NCBI RefSeq assembly: GCF_030283145.1
Contig: NZ_JASNWE010000001.1
Span: 186,001 to 250,000 of the forward strand
DNA: 64,000 nucleotides
Direction: 5' to 3'
Origin: Actinomadura xylanilytica
GTDB taxonomy: Bacteria > Actinomycetota > Actinomycetes > Streptosporangiales > Streptosporangiaceae
In this document: piece after piece, positions 1 through 7,452 of the stretch
Position numbering within the stretch: the stretch's first letter is position 1
Layout: the number at the start of each line of letters is the position of its first letter
Translations under genes and position numbers: made by a program
Notes under the pieces: model-generated
What the model was told of the DNA's origin: nothing
Databases searched by the model: none
Seen by the model: only the letters and a program-made list of their open reading frames with translations

Positions 1-13
1 GAATGGAGGCGGA

Positions 14-1932
14 GTTCTCCCCGCGCGAGCGGGGGTGGTCCGATGATCCCGGACATGATGTCCTGTGAGGCCACGTTCTCCCCGCGCGAGCGGGGGTGGT
101 CCGTCCACCAACATGTTGTAGAACTCCGTGAGAACGTTCTCCCCGCGCGAGCGGGGGTGGTCCGGTCGGCGCCGAGTCGCTCGGCGAGACGGCCGGGTTC
201 TCCCCGCGCGAGCGGGGGTGGTCCGCTGGGCGCCGGGACGGGACGGTCAACGCCCGGGTTCTCCCCGCGCGAGCGGGGGTGGTCCGTCGGCGTCCGCGAT
301 CGCCTTCGGGACCGGGCCGTTCTCCCCGCGCGAGCGGGGGTGGTCCGCGGCGGGGACCGACCTGGTGCCGGTCCGCGCCGTTCTCCCCGCGCGAGCGGGG
401 GTGGTCCGCGCGCAGGCGCGCGCGAGGCTAGCGGAGCGTCGTTCTCCCCGCGCGAGCGGGGGTGGTCCGGCTGTGGCGCGGTCGAAGGGTGAAGAGGGCA
501 TGTTCTCCCCGCGCGAGCGGGGGTGGTCCGTGGATATCGAGGGGCCATAGCTCAGTTGGCAGGTTCTCCCCGCGCGAGCGGGGGTGGTCCGCCTTGTTTG
601 CGGCGGCGGCCTTCGCGCCGCCCGTTCTCCCCGCGCGAGCGGGGGTGGTCCGCTCACGATGCGCACGTCCACGGTCATGTCGTTGTTCTCCCCGCGCGAG
701 CGGGGGTGGTCCGACCGAGCAGCAGGCCGGCGTGGACGAAGAGGAGTTCTCCCCGCGCGAGCGGGGGTGGTCCGATCACCTGCGAGGCGGACCAGACACC
801 GTTCGCGTTCTCCCCGCGCGAGCGGGGGTGGTCCGCGGCAGGCCGTCGCCTACGAGGTGCTCAGGTCGTTCTCCCCGCGCGAGCGGGGGTGGTCCGGATG
901 TGCTCGCGGCGCAGCGCGCGGCGGTCGAGTTCTCCCCGCGCGAGCGGGGGTGGTCCGCCCCACCTGACCGTCCTGAGAGCCGTCCTCATGTTCTCCCCGC
1001 GCGAGCGGGGGTGGTCCGGGAGCAACTGATCATGGGTGGGTTCCTCGACCGTTCTCCCCGCGCGAGCGGGGGTGGTCCGGCCGAGGAGACGGCGTTTAGC
1101 AACACGAGGTAGTTCTCCCCGCGCGAGCGGGGGTGGTCCGTTCGGGCATCCCCGGCGGGATGGGCGCTCCTGGTTCTCCCCGCGCGAGCGGGGGTGGTCC
1201 GACGCGGCGCCCGCGCACGGGGACGATGCCGCGGTTCTCCCCGCGCGAGCGGGGGTGGTCCGGCACTGGATCGCCTGGAGGACTGCGGGTTAGGGTTCTC
1301 CCCGCGCGAGCGGGGGTGGTCCGAGTTCATCCGCGCGCACGGCACTCTCTACCTCGTTCTCCCCGCGCGAGCGGAGGTGGTCCGCTCGGGCAGGAACACG
1401 AGATTCGGCCGTTCCCATTCTCCCCGCGCGAGCGGGGGTGGTCCGTGGCGTTCGTTGGCGGACTCGTCGTTCTCGCCGTTCTCCCCGCGCGAGCGGGGGT
1501 GGTCCGCTAGTGCTCCCGGATCTGCCCGAGCTGGAGGAGTTCTCCCCGCGCGAGCGGGGGTGGTCCGGTCATCCGGGGCACGGTGGACCGGACCCGGGAG
1601 TTCTCCCCGCGCGAGCGGGGGTGGTCCGAGGCGCGCGCAGGAATGCGAGAGCGTTTCGCGGTTCTCCCCGCGCGAGCGGGGGTGGTCCGGCGCGCGGGGA
1701 GGACCCGCCCTCCTACCGCCGGTTCTCCCCGCGCGAGCGGGGGTGGTCCGCGTAGCGATCACCGGAGGTGCAGGGCGTGGTGTTCTCCCCGCGCGAGCGG
1801 GGGTGGTCCGGGTAGGGAGTGTGGCGCGGGTCGTGTTCTCGGGTTCTCCCCACGCGAGCGGGGGTGGTCCGGGCCGTCGGAGTGCCACCCCGGAGCGGCT
1901 CCAGTTCTCCCCGCGCGAGCGGGGGCGGTCCG
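14..1932 (+). CRISPR. CRISPR array 1 (type I-E repeat), 32 repeats in window
   Basis: There are 32 copies of a 29-base repeat that begins GTTCTCCCC and ends GGTGGTCCG, set at a 61-base period, so spacers are 32 bases; the spacer before the repeat at 1782 is 31. The centre CCCCGC-GCGA-GCGGGG folds into a 6-bp stem with a GNRA-type loop, as expected for Cas6e processing. Variant repeats lie at 1356 (G20A), 1417 (G1A), 1843 (G10A) and 1904 (T23C). Two of these are the last two repeats, so the right end is the old, trailer end and the leader lies left of the window. The 13 bases before the first repeat look like the end of another spacer, so the array is cut by the edge. The repeat equals that of array 3, so the Cas proteins at 38-47 kb can serve it in trans. 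Confidence 0.99.
531..562 (+). other. CRISPR spacer resembling the 5' end of a tRNA gene
   Basis: This is the spacer between the repeats at 502 and 563. Its last 22 bases begin GGGGCCATAGCTCAGTTGG, which matches the acceptor strand, the T8-A9 bridge and the first part of the D arm of an actinobacterial tRNA, most like tRNA-Ala. The 10 bases before it would be upstream flank. It is not a tRNA gene, because it is interrupted by the next repeat. It suggests that the protospacer spans the start of a tRNA gene on a phage, a plasmid or the host chromosome. Confidence 0.75.
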
Positions 1933-1944
1933 CTCTTCATTTTG

Positions 1945-1963
1945 GGTCTCTAGGAAAGGGACC
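1945..1963. terminator. Possible hairpin between array 1 and the Nudix gene
   Basis: GGTCTCT (1945-1951) can pair with AGGGACC (1957-1963) over a five-base loop, with one wobble pair. It sits between the convergent ends of array 1 and the minus-strand Nudix gene, and could end either transcript. No clear T tract is present, so the call is weak. Confidence 0.3.
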
Positions 1964-1964
1964 G

Positions 1965-2429
1965 TTAGCGCCAGCCGACTGTGCTGAACGGGACACCCCG
2001 GCGGTAAGCCGCCAGCCCTTCCACGGTGTAGGGATAGGTGCCCTCTGGGAGAGCCTCAAGCGGGAACCATCCGATCGCCGAGCACTTGTGCGGCTCGGCG
2101 TTGTAGGGCTCACCCTTCCACTGCCGTGCGGCGAAGAACACTCCCACCCGGGCGTCGCCGAGACGGTTGCGGTAGTGGATCAGATGGGCGAACCCGAGGT
2201 CGGACTCAGCGATGTGGACGCCGATCTCTTCCCGTCCCTCACGGACAGCGGCGTGGGTGATCGTCTCGTCGGCTTCGAGCTTGCCGCTGGGCAAGTTCCA
2301 GCAGCCGTCGGCGTACCCGGTCCCCTCGCGCTGGGCGAGCAGCACCTTGCCGTCGCGGACCAGGATCAGCAGGGCGTCCACGATCGAGGTGTACGGAGCC
2401 GGCTTGGCCTGTGCGTTGGCTGGGGTCAT
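1965..2429 (-). CDS. Nudix hydrolase
   Basis: A 154-residue protein with a full Nudix box at about residues 48-70: glycine at the start of GKLEADET, then REGREEIGV, fitting the G-x5-E-x7-REUxEExGU pattern that binds the metal and cleaves a nucleoside diphosphate linked to another group. The N-terminal part (DALLILVRDGKVLLAQR) is the usual first strands of the fold. The substrate cannot be read from the sequence. It is the last gene of the minus-strand operon that includes the kinase, exonuclease-like and radical SAM genes, and lies 7 bases after the kinase stop. In this context it may clear or modify a nucleotide product of the operon, which is inference. Confidence 0.9.
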   Translation of the reverse strand: MTPANAQAKPAPYTSIVDALLILVRDGKVLLAQREGTGYADGCWNLPSGKLEADETITHAAVREGREEIGVHIAESDLGFAHLIHYRNRLGDARVGVFFAARQWKGEPYNAEPHKCSAIGWFPLEALPEGTYPYTVEGLAAYRRGVPFSTVGWR

Positions 2430-2436
2430 AGGCCGG

Positions 2437-3042
2437 TCAGGTTAGCGTGCTGATCAGGCCCTCCGTCGCCAGACGCGCAGAAATCCACTCGACGCGGGCC
2501 GCGGTTTTTCGTCCCGGGGGAATGACGATCGGGTTGAGCCCTGCGGCTTTCAGTTCGGCGCGTAGCAGTTCGTCGAGCTCGTCTTGCTGGTCGGCGACCT
2601 TGTCTCTGAAGCGGTCGCCGTGCTGGCGGGGGTTGAAGGTGTCGACGGGGTAGAAGACCGCGTCGTACAGGTGTGAGGTGGCGCGGCAGAGGTTGGTCAT
2701 GGCCTCCAGGACGTCCCTGTCTTTGGGGGGCAGGAGCATCCGGGCGTAGGCGACGACATTGATCAGGGTCTTGTCGCAGATGAGAAGGTGGTGGTGGCGG
2801 GCGGCGCGGAGCTGCGCGGTGAGCTGCGCGCCAAGCGCATCCAGCTCGGCCACGACGTCGAAGGTGCCGACGTGGTGGAGAACGATCTCCTCCATGAACG
2901 GGCTGATGCGCGCGGGTTCACCAGTGCAGGTGACGTGGATGCCGCGTTCGCGGTAGTGGCTGGTGAGGGCGTGGACGAGCGTGGTCTTGCCGGTGGCGTG
3001 CGTTCCTTCGACGGCGATGACCGTGCAGTCGCGTATCGACAC
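2437..3042 (-). CDS. P-loop nucleotide/nucleoside kinase-like ATPase
   Basis: A 201-residue protein with a Walker A motif GTHATGKTT at about residues 13-21, followed by a helix and a thymidylate-kinase-like pattern (GEPARISPF, then a hydrophobic strand LLICDKTLINVVAYARM with an Asp/Lys pair). Size and layout fit the deoxynucleoside or thymidylate kinase branch of small P-loop kinases rather than an AAA+ machine. The start is GTG at 3042. The gene lies 23 bases after the exonuclease-like gene and 7 bases before the Nudix gene, so the three are very likely one transcript. The phosphoryl acceptor is unknown; dTMP-like nucleotides are a guess from the fold only. Confidence 0.75.
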   Translation of the reverse strand: MSIRDCTVIAVEGTHATGKTTLVHALTSHYRERGIHVTCTGEPARISPFMEEIVLHHVGTFDVVAELDALGAQLTAQLRAARHHHLLICDKTLINVVAYARMLLPPKDRDVLEAMTNLCRATSHLYDAVFYPVDTFNPRQHGDRFRDKVADQQDELDELLRAELKAAGLNPIVIPPGRKTAARVEWISARLATEGLISTLT

Positions 3043-3065
3043 AGGGCCTCACAGGGGGCGCGGGC

Positions 3066-3818
3066 TCACAGGAGCGCTTGGAAGGTGGGGGACTTCGGCC
3101 AGTCGATGCCGTGGCCGGTGAGCTGGTCGTGCAGGATGCGGTTGACATTGACAGTGCCGGTCCAGTGCAGACGACCGGTTGCGCGTGCGGCGACGTAGGC
3201 GGCCGATAGTCCGTGACGCAGATTCAGCACGGTGATGCGTTCGCGCGCTTCGGGGTCCTGGTCGCCGAGCCATCCGTCGCGGTGCAGGGCGGTCATGGAC
3301 TGCCGGGCCAACTCGGGCTGGGTGACGTCGAGGGCCAGTTCGCCGCAGACGTCCACCAAGCGGCGGCTGGTCCCGGCCAGCACATTGCCGACGTCGTAGC
3401 GGGAGTCCACCACCGTTCGTTTCGCCAGGGCGGGGGTGTTCTTGCGGTCGTGCCAGCGCTCCCGTAGTGCCTGGACCGACGCGAGTGGCCGCTCGCTGGC
3501 GTTGCGCAGAATCGCTAGATCGCTGGAGACCTGGTGCCCGATGATGAGGTCGGCCTTCTCCAGCATCGTCGTGATCGCCTGGTCCGCCGAGTGGATCAGC
3601 TCCTGTGTCTGCCCGGGACCGGATACGTAGAAGCTGGTGAACGCGAACTCCTCCGGCGGTGGGCTGGGCGTCTTCGGCAGGTGCAGCCAAGTGATCGACC
3701 AGCAGAACGGAACGTTGCCATCCGGGATTCGGTAGTTCTTGGTCCACTCCACGTCCAGCGAGGCGGCCAGTAGGTGACCGTCTCGCTGGACGGTAGCGGG
3801 CGTGCGGTAGGTGATCAC
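3066..3818 (-). CDS. Putative DEDD-type 3'-5' exonuclease-like protein
   Basis: A 250-residue protein starting with GTG at 3818. Near the N terminus ASLDVEWTK carries the D-x-E of exonuclease motif I. A second motif, IIGHQVSSDLAIL, looks like motif II of the RNase H-like DEDD fold with its Asp. A basic and hydrophobic segment RITVLNLRHGLSAA near residue 205 sits where motif III is expected, but I do not see the usual terminal Asp clearly, so catalysis is uncertain. In the operon it lies between the unknown 278-residue protein and the kinase. Known DnaQ-like proteins trim or proofread nucleic acid; its target here is unknown. An RNase H-like protein without activity is the alternative. Confidence 0.6.
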   Translation of the reverse strand: MITYRTPATVQRDGHLLAASLDVEWTKNYRIPDGNVPFCWSITWLHLPKTPSPPPEEFAFTSFYVSGPGQTQELIHSADQAITTMLEKADLIIGHQVSSDLAILRNASERPLASVQALRERWHDRKNTPALAKRTVVDSRYDVGNVLAGTSRRLVDVCGELALDVTQPELARQSMTALHRDGWLGDQDPEARERITVLNLRHGLSAAYVAARATGRLHWTGTVNVNRILHDQLTGHGIDWPKSPTFQALL

Positions 3819-3875
3819 GTCAGGGCACCTTGTTGGAGGAGCGGGGCTTCATCGGGAGGAACACCGGTTCTTCGT

Positions 3876-4712
3876 TCATGGGGACGCCATCGAGTGAAAC
3901 CGCTGAGTGGGGAAGCAGTCTCCCGCGTTGGTCTCAAGCACCACTCCGACATCGAGGTCCTGCGGCCACTCGTACAGCCCCAGGTGCCGCGCGGCGATCA
4001 GTGCGGAGGCGAGGGCACGTTCGACCGCGCACACGGCGAGCCATTCCAGCGTCACACGCCGGTGGCCGCACTGTCCGGTGAGCGTGTCCAGGGTGAGATG
4101 CGGCTTGATGGTCCGCGAGAAGTACCCGAGCGTCAGCCCCGCGGCCTTGGCCTGTCGCTGAAGGTGTTCAGTGTCTGTGCTGCTGAGGCCGTCGCCGGGA
4201 AGGTCGTGGGCGGCGTCAACGAAGGTGGTTTCACCGCGCAGGCGACCGCTGCGGTGCGGCCACTCGGCGATGAGGGCGTGGACGCCCCGCCCGAACTCGT
4301 TGTCGCCCCGCGGCGCGTCCGGACGCACGGCGGTGCTCGCCGCCCGGAGCACGTCCAGGTCGGGCAGGAGTCCGTAACCGATCAAGAACTGCGCGAGCCG
4401 CCGAGCGCGCAACAGGTCCAGGTCCGCGAGGCGCACCAGCTCGGCGGTCTCGTCAGGGGTGAGCGCGGCCAGCGCGCGGAATCCGAGCTTCATGCGATTG
4501 CTGGCGTTCTCGGCCTTGCTGCGGTGCAGCCGCAGGTACACGACGGCATAGGAGACGGGAACGGAGCGGCCGTCGCTGTCGCGGGCGCTGCAGGTCGCCG
4601 TTGACGTCAGCAAGCGCCGCTTCGTGCGCGACGTCTGCCCGGACCCGTAGGGGTCCTCGGGCCAGCACATGTTGGTGAACCCGCCGTTCGGCACGTCCGC
4701 GGGCTCGATCAT
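3876..4712 (-). CDS. Uncharacterised protein linked to the radical SAM gene
   Basis: A 278-residue soluble protein that I do not recognise. Its ATG overlaps the stop of the radical SAM gene by four bases (ATGA, 4709-4712), so the two are translationally coupled and probably act together. It has scattered cysteines (near residues 16, 42, 215 and 229), a helical middle with a leucine- and arginine-rich stretch, and the C-terminal motif GQCGHRR followed by a helix. There is no membrane segment or signal peptide. Dependence on the radical SAM enzyme, as a partner or as a substrate-binding protein, is inferred only from the coupling. Confidence 0.7.
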   Translation of the reverse strand: MIEPADVPNGGFTNMCWPEDPYGSGQTSRTKRRLLTSTATCSARDSDGRSVPVSYAVVYLRLHRSKAENASNRMKLGFRALAALTPDETAELVRLADLDLLRARRLAQFLIGYGLLPDLDVLRAASTAVRPDAPRGDNEFGRGVHALIAEWPHRSGRLRGETTFVDAAHDLPGDGLSSTDTEHLQRQAKAAGLTLGYFSRTIKPHLTLDTLTGQCGHRRVTLEWLAVCAVERALASALIAARHLGLYEWPQDLDVGVVLETNAGDCFPTQRFHSMASP

Positions 4713-5686
4713 CGGTCGCCCCTCGCGCAGGTCATGATGCTGTCACCGAGGTACTTGCGGACGTGGTTCTCCTTGTAGGGGTACCGCTGCCAGATGTCGG
4801 TGATCGGTTCGTGGAACACGTTGCCCAGCGGCATCCACAGGTCCGGCTGGTTGTAGACGGGCCAGGCGCGGGTGACGCCGTTGGGCTCGATGACGAGCAT
4901 GTGCCCCTCGGTCTCGGCGGTCCAGGGCGTCATCCGCACCGCGGGGGTCCATGCGTGGGTGGTGCGCAGTTCCATGAGCCGGGCGAAGTGGTCGCGGGCC
5001 TCTTCCACGGTGATGAACTCGTTCTCGGGCAAGTCGAGGGCGTTGCCCTTGCGCAGGGGGAGGATCAGCTTGAGCTTGCCCACGTCCAGGACGTCGGCGA
5101 TCTGCAGCAGGTAAGGCAGGCCGTGAAGGACGGAGCGCAGCGCCACCGTGGAGAAGGAGATCGGGATGCCTGCCTCACGGAAGGCGTTGACGCCGGTCAT
5201 GACCTTGTCGTAGTCGCCGCGGACGCGCTGGAAGGTCGAGCGCGGTCCGTCGAAGCCGATGTTGGCGAAGGCGATCTTCCCGGCGAGCTTGGGCGCGACG
5301 TCCACGCCGCGGGTCGCGTTGGTCGGCAGGCCGATGATGAAGCCGTCGGTGAAGATCTCGACGATGTCGGTCAGGTCGCGGCGAAGGAGCGGTTCGCCGC
5401 CGGACAGGAACACGCGCTGGACGCCGGCGAGATTGCTCGCGGCGCTCTCTAGGTCGGCCAGCGTCGGGTCGCGCATCTGCATCGTCTCGGAGCAGAAGTT
5501 GCAGTCGAAGTCGCATCGCTTGGTGATCTGGAGGATGACCGACATCGGCGCGGTGGCCTGGTCGACGAGAGCGGCGAGGTCGGCGTCCGGGGAGAGCGTG
5601 AAGTGGTGGCCGTCGGTGAAGCGGATGGGGCCGGTGTGCTCGGCGGTGTTGCGTGCGGGGATGGGAGGCATTCCAAGCGTCGTCAT
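4709..5686 (-). CDS. Radical SAM enzyme
   Basis: A 325-residue protein starting at ATG 5686. The CxxxCxxC cluster motif is CDFDCNFC at about residue 55, after the strand VILQITKR, and is followed by the SAM-binding strand FLSGGEPLLRRD (GGEP motif). The C-terminal part PLGNVFHEPITDIW resembles the entry of the SPASM/twitch region seen in peptide-modifying radical SAM enzymes, but only one cysteine (TCARG) lies near the C terminus, so a second or third iron-sulfur cluster is unlikely. The family cuts SAM to a 5'-deoxyadenosyl radical; the substrate is unknown. Upstream is a 59-residue peptide gene; downstream it overlaps the 278-residue unknown. Confidence 0.9.
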   Translation of the reverse strand: MTTLGMPPIPARNTAEHTGPIRFTDGHHFTLSPDADLAALVDQATAPMSVILQITKRCDFDCNFCSETMQMRDPTLADLESAASNLAGVQRVFLSGGEPLLRRDLTDIVEIFTDGFIIGLPTNATRGVDVAPKLAGKIAFANIGFDGPRSTFQRVRGDYDKVMTGVNAFREAGIPISFSTVALRSVLHGLPYLLQIADVLDVGKLKLILPLRKGNALDLPENEFITVEEARDHFARLMELRTTHAWTPAVRMTPWTAETEGHMLVIEPNGVTRAWPVYNQPDLWMPLGNVFHEPITDIWQRYPYKENHVRKYLGDSIMTCARGDR

Positions 5687-5781
5687 CAGGGCACTCCAAG
5701 GTGTGGTGGCCTCCGGGCGGCGGCGGGGTGTAGGGACCGGCGAGGTGTAGCCGGCCGCCGCCCGGTGGATTCCGTGGGGAC

Positions 5782-5961
5782 CTACTCCTCCTCGTTGAGT
5801 TCTTCGATGTTGAGCTCGGCCATGGCGCGGATGACCTTGATGGCGTCGGGCAATAGGCCCTGCTGCGCCATCGCCTGCTCGTAGGCGCCGTGCGCGACGT
5901 CCAGCGCGGCATGGACGGGTATCGGGGGTGGGTCGTTGATGTGGGCACACTGTTCAGGCAT
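5782..5961 (-). CDS. Small acidic-tailed peptide upstream of radical SAM gene
   Basis: A 59-residue protein whose ATG at 5961 overlaps the stop of the ATPase gene by eight bases, so it is probably translated by coupling. It has one Cys (residue 5), a proline-rich start (NDPPPIP), a helical middle and an acidic tail ending ELNIEELNEEE. The gap to the radical SAM start is 95 bases. A short peptide directly before a radical SAM gene is the usual place for a RiPP precursor, but there is no repeated core, no Cys/Ser/Thr-rich tail and no Gly-Gly leader site, so it may instead be a small partner protein. Confidence 0.65.
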   Translation of the reverse strand: MPEQCAHINDPPPIPVHAALDVAHGAYEQAMAQQGLLPDAIKVIRAMAELNIEELNEEE

Positions 5962-6367
5962 GAGGCACCTCCAGCACCGCGAACACCCACTTGCCCGTGC
6001 CTGCCGGCCGCCAGCCGTAGTGGGCCGCCAGCTCATCCACGATGAGCAATCCGCGTCCGTCCTCTGCTTGCAGGTCCAGTGGCCTGCGGCGCGGCGGCTC
6101 AGGAGCTGGATCCCAGACCTCGATCGTCAGGGTGCCGATGACTTCCTCGCAGATCCGGACCTTGAAGGCGCGGTGCTTCCGGGCGTTGATCGCGTTGGTG
6201 ACCAACTCCGAGATCACCAGGAGGAAGTTGCCGGCCTGCTCCTCGCTGAGGCCCCAGGTGATGAGGGCGCGGGCGGCGGCGTGGCGCGCGATGCCGGCCG
6301 CCGCGGGCGTCGACAGAAACTCGCGCTCCATCAGGAACTCTTGAGTCTCTTGCGCTGCTGCGGTCAT
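5954..6367 (-). CDS. RsbW-like HATPase (anti-sigma/regulatory ATP-binding protein)
   Basis: Chosen start ATG 6367, preceded by GGGAG; starts at 6379 or 6436 in frame are possible. The 137-residue product has the single-domain HATPase_c pattern of actinobacterial RsbW-like proteins: the N box ISELVTNAINAR, then a G1-type motif EDGRGLLIVDELA near residue 105. Such proteins bind ATP and can bind sigma or anti-sigma factors; many lie beside XRE/DUF5753 regulators, as here. It is the first gene of the minus-strand operon and is divergent from the XRE gene at 6570. A regulatory role for the operon is inference. Confidence 0.8.
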   Translation of the reverse strand: MTAAAQETQEFLMEREFLSTPAAAGIARHAAARALITWGLSEEQAGNFLLVISELVTNAINARKHRAFKVRICEEVIGTLTIEVWDPAPEPPRRRPLDLQAEDGRGLLIVDELAAHYGWRPAGTGKWVFAVLEVPHA

Positions 6368-6472
6368 CGGTGGCTCCCACATCGCAACCCGGGGCGTCCT
6401 GCCGCCACCTGAAGGCGGAGCGAACGTCTGTGTCACCTGACACTGACGCCGAGTGGGCCGGGCGGGCTACAG

Positions 6473-6526
6473 GTTTGACTGTCTTTGACTCCGCCTGCTC
6501 GCAGCCGCGGTCAAAGACCGTCAAAG
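6473..6526. promoter_or_regulatory. Long inverted repeat between divergent operons
   Basis: The left arm 6473-6489 reads GTTTGACTGTCTTTGAC and the right arm 6510-6526 reads GTCAAAGACCGTCAAAG. The right arm is the reverse complement of the left with 15 of 17 positions kept, and each arm holds two TTTGAC units. The dyad lies in the gap between the ATPase-led operon (minus) and the XRE regulator (plus), so it is a likely binding site for the XRE protein controlling both directions. Confidence 0.6.
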
Positions 6527-6569
6527 GTCCGCAGCGCTACATGGCCGATACGTCAGGATCGATCACACG

Positions 6570-7451
6570 ATGCCGTCTTCACCGTCCTCTTCAGCGCAGG
6601 CAGCCCGCGAGCGCCTGGGCGAGCAGCTCCGTGAGATGCGTGCTGCCGAGCGGATCAGCGGGGTGGACTTCGCGCGCCGAGCTGGGTGGCGTGATTCCTC
6701 GCTCGTCAGCCGCACTGAGCGGGGGCAACGCCCCATCACCGTCGAGACCGTCCGCTTGTGGTGCCGGGTCTGCGAGGTTCCCGACCATCGGATGGCCGAG
6801 CTCCTGGCTGAACAGGCCAGCGTCGCGCGCATGTGGGTCTCGCTGCGCGAGCATCATGACCTCGGCCTCGACGCGCGGCAGAAGGCCACGGTCGGCGACC
6901 TGTACTCGCGTATCGACGCCGAGTTCAGCTACCAGACCAAGGTGCTTCCGGGTCTGTTGCAGACCAAGGACTACATGACCGAGATGCTGCGCGGGGTACG
7001 CCGAGACCGCAGGCTGGAGCTGGACGATGTTGCCGACGCGGTCGCCACCCGCATGGATCGGCAGCGGAACCTGCACCGGCCCGGCGTCCGGTTCTGGTTC
7101 CTGTTGGAGGAGACGGTGCTGCGGTACCTGTACTGCGCTCCTGCTGTACACCGCGCGCAGTTGGAGTACCTGATGGGGGCGATGCGGTTGCCGTCGGTGT
7201 ATGCCGTGGCGATCATCCCGATGAACTCCGGCCGGCGGGGAATCCGAGCGCGGGAGTCGTTCGAGATCGACACCTTCCCCAATGGCTCCGTCGAGGCTCA
7301 GGTGGAGTTGCTGTCAGGGCTGTTGACTCTCACTCATCCCGAGGACGTCGCGCTGTACCGGCGGGCGTGGGACGACCTGTTCGGCCTCGCCGTCATCGGC
7401 AAGGAGGCCAGGGCGTTGATCCGATCGGCCCTGGCCGCCCTCGACGGCTGA
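6570..7451 (+). CDS. XRE-family regulator with DUF5753 domain
   Basis: A 293-residue protein. The N-terminal helix-turn-helix covers about residues 12-70 (LGEQLREMR, VDFARRAGW, SLVSRTERG), and the rest is the DUF5753 domain with its typical ATKVLPGLLQT-like segment (here TKVLPGLLQTKDYM) and a C-terminal LFGLAVIG region. The family is very common in actinomycetes next to DUF397, DUF6879 or RsbW-like ATPases. Here it is divergent from an ATPase gene across the dyad at 6473-6526, and its stop is one base from the stop of the convergent DUF6879 gene. It probably represses or activates the adjacent operon. Confidence 0.9.
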   Translation: MPSSPSSSAQAARERLGEQLREMRAAERISGVDFARRAGWRDSSLVSRTERGQRPITVETVRLWCRVCEVPDHRMAELLAEQASVARMWVSLREHHDLGLDARQKATVGDLYSRIDAEFSYQTKVLPGLLQTKDYMTEMLRGVRRDRRLELDDVADAVATRMDRQRNLHRPGVRFWFLLEETVLRYLYCAPAVHRAQLEYLMGAMRLPSVYAVAIIPMNSGRRGIRARESFEIDTFPNGSVEAQVELLSGLLTLTHPEDVALYRRAWDDLFGLAVIGKEARALIRSALAALDG

Positions 7452-7452
7452 C

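Noticed and set aside
531-562. A tRNA gene at array 1
   Set aside because: Only the first 22 bases fit, and they end at a CRISPR repeat. It is a spacer.
43-1940. Many overlapping open frames across array 1 with the texts SPRASGGGP, FSPRERGWS and LPARAGVVR
   Set aside because: They are the three frames of the CRISPR repeat, and the 61-base period shifts the frame each time. No protein is made from them.
3049-3747. 232-codon frame overlapping the exonuclease-like gene
   Set aside because: Arg/Pro/His-rich shadow frame; the motifs lie in the other frame.
5782-6036. 84-codon version of the small peptide with a Cys-rich start
   Set aside because: The extra residues overlap the ATPase gene, and the ATG at 5961 fits the coupled arrangement better.
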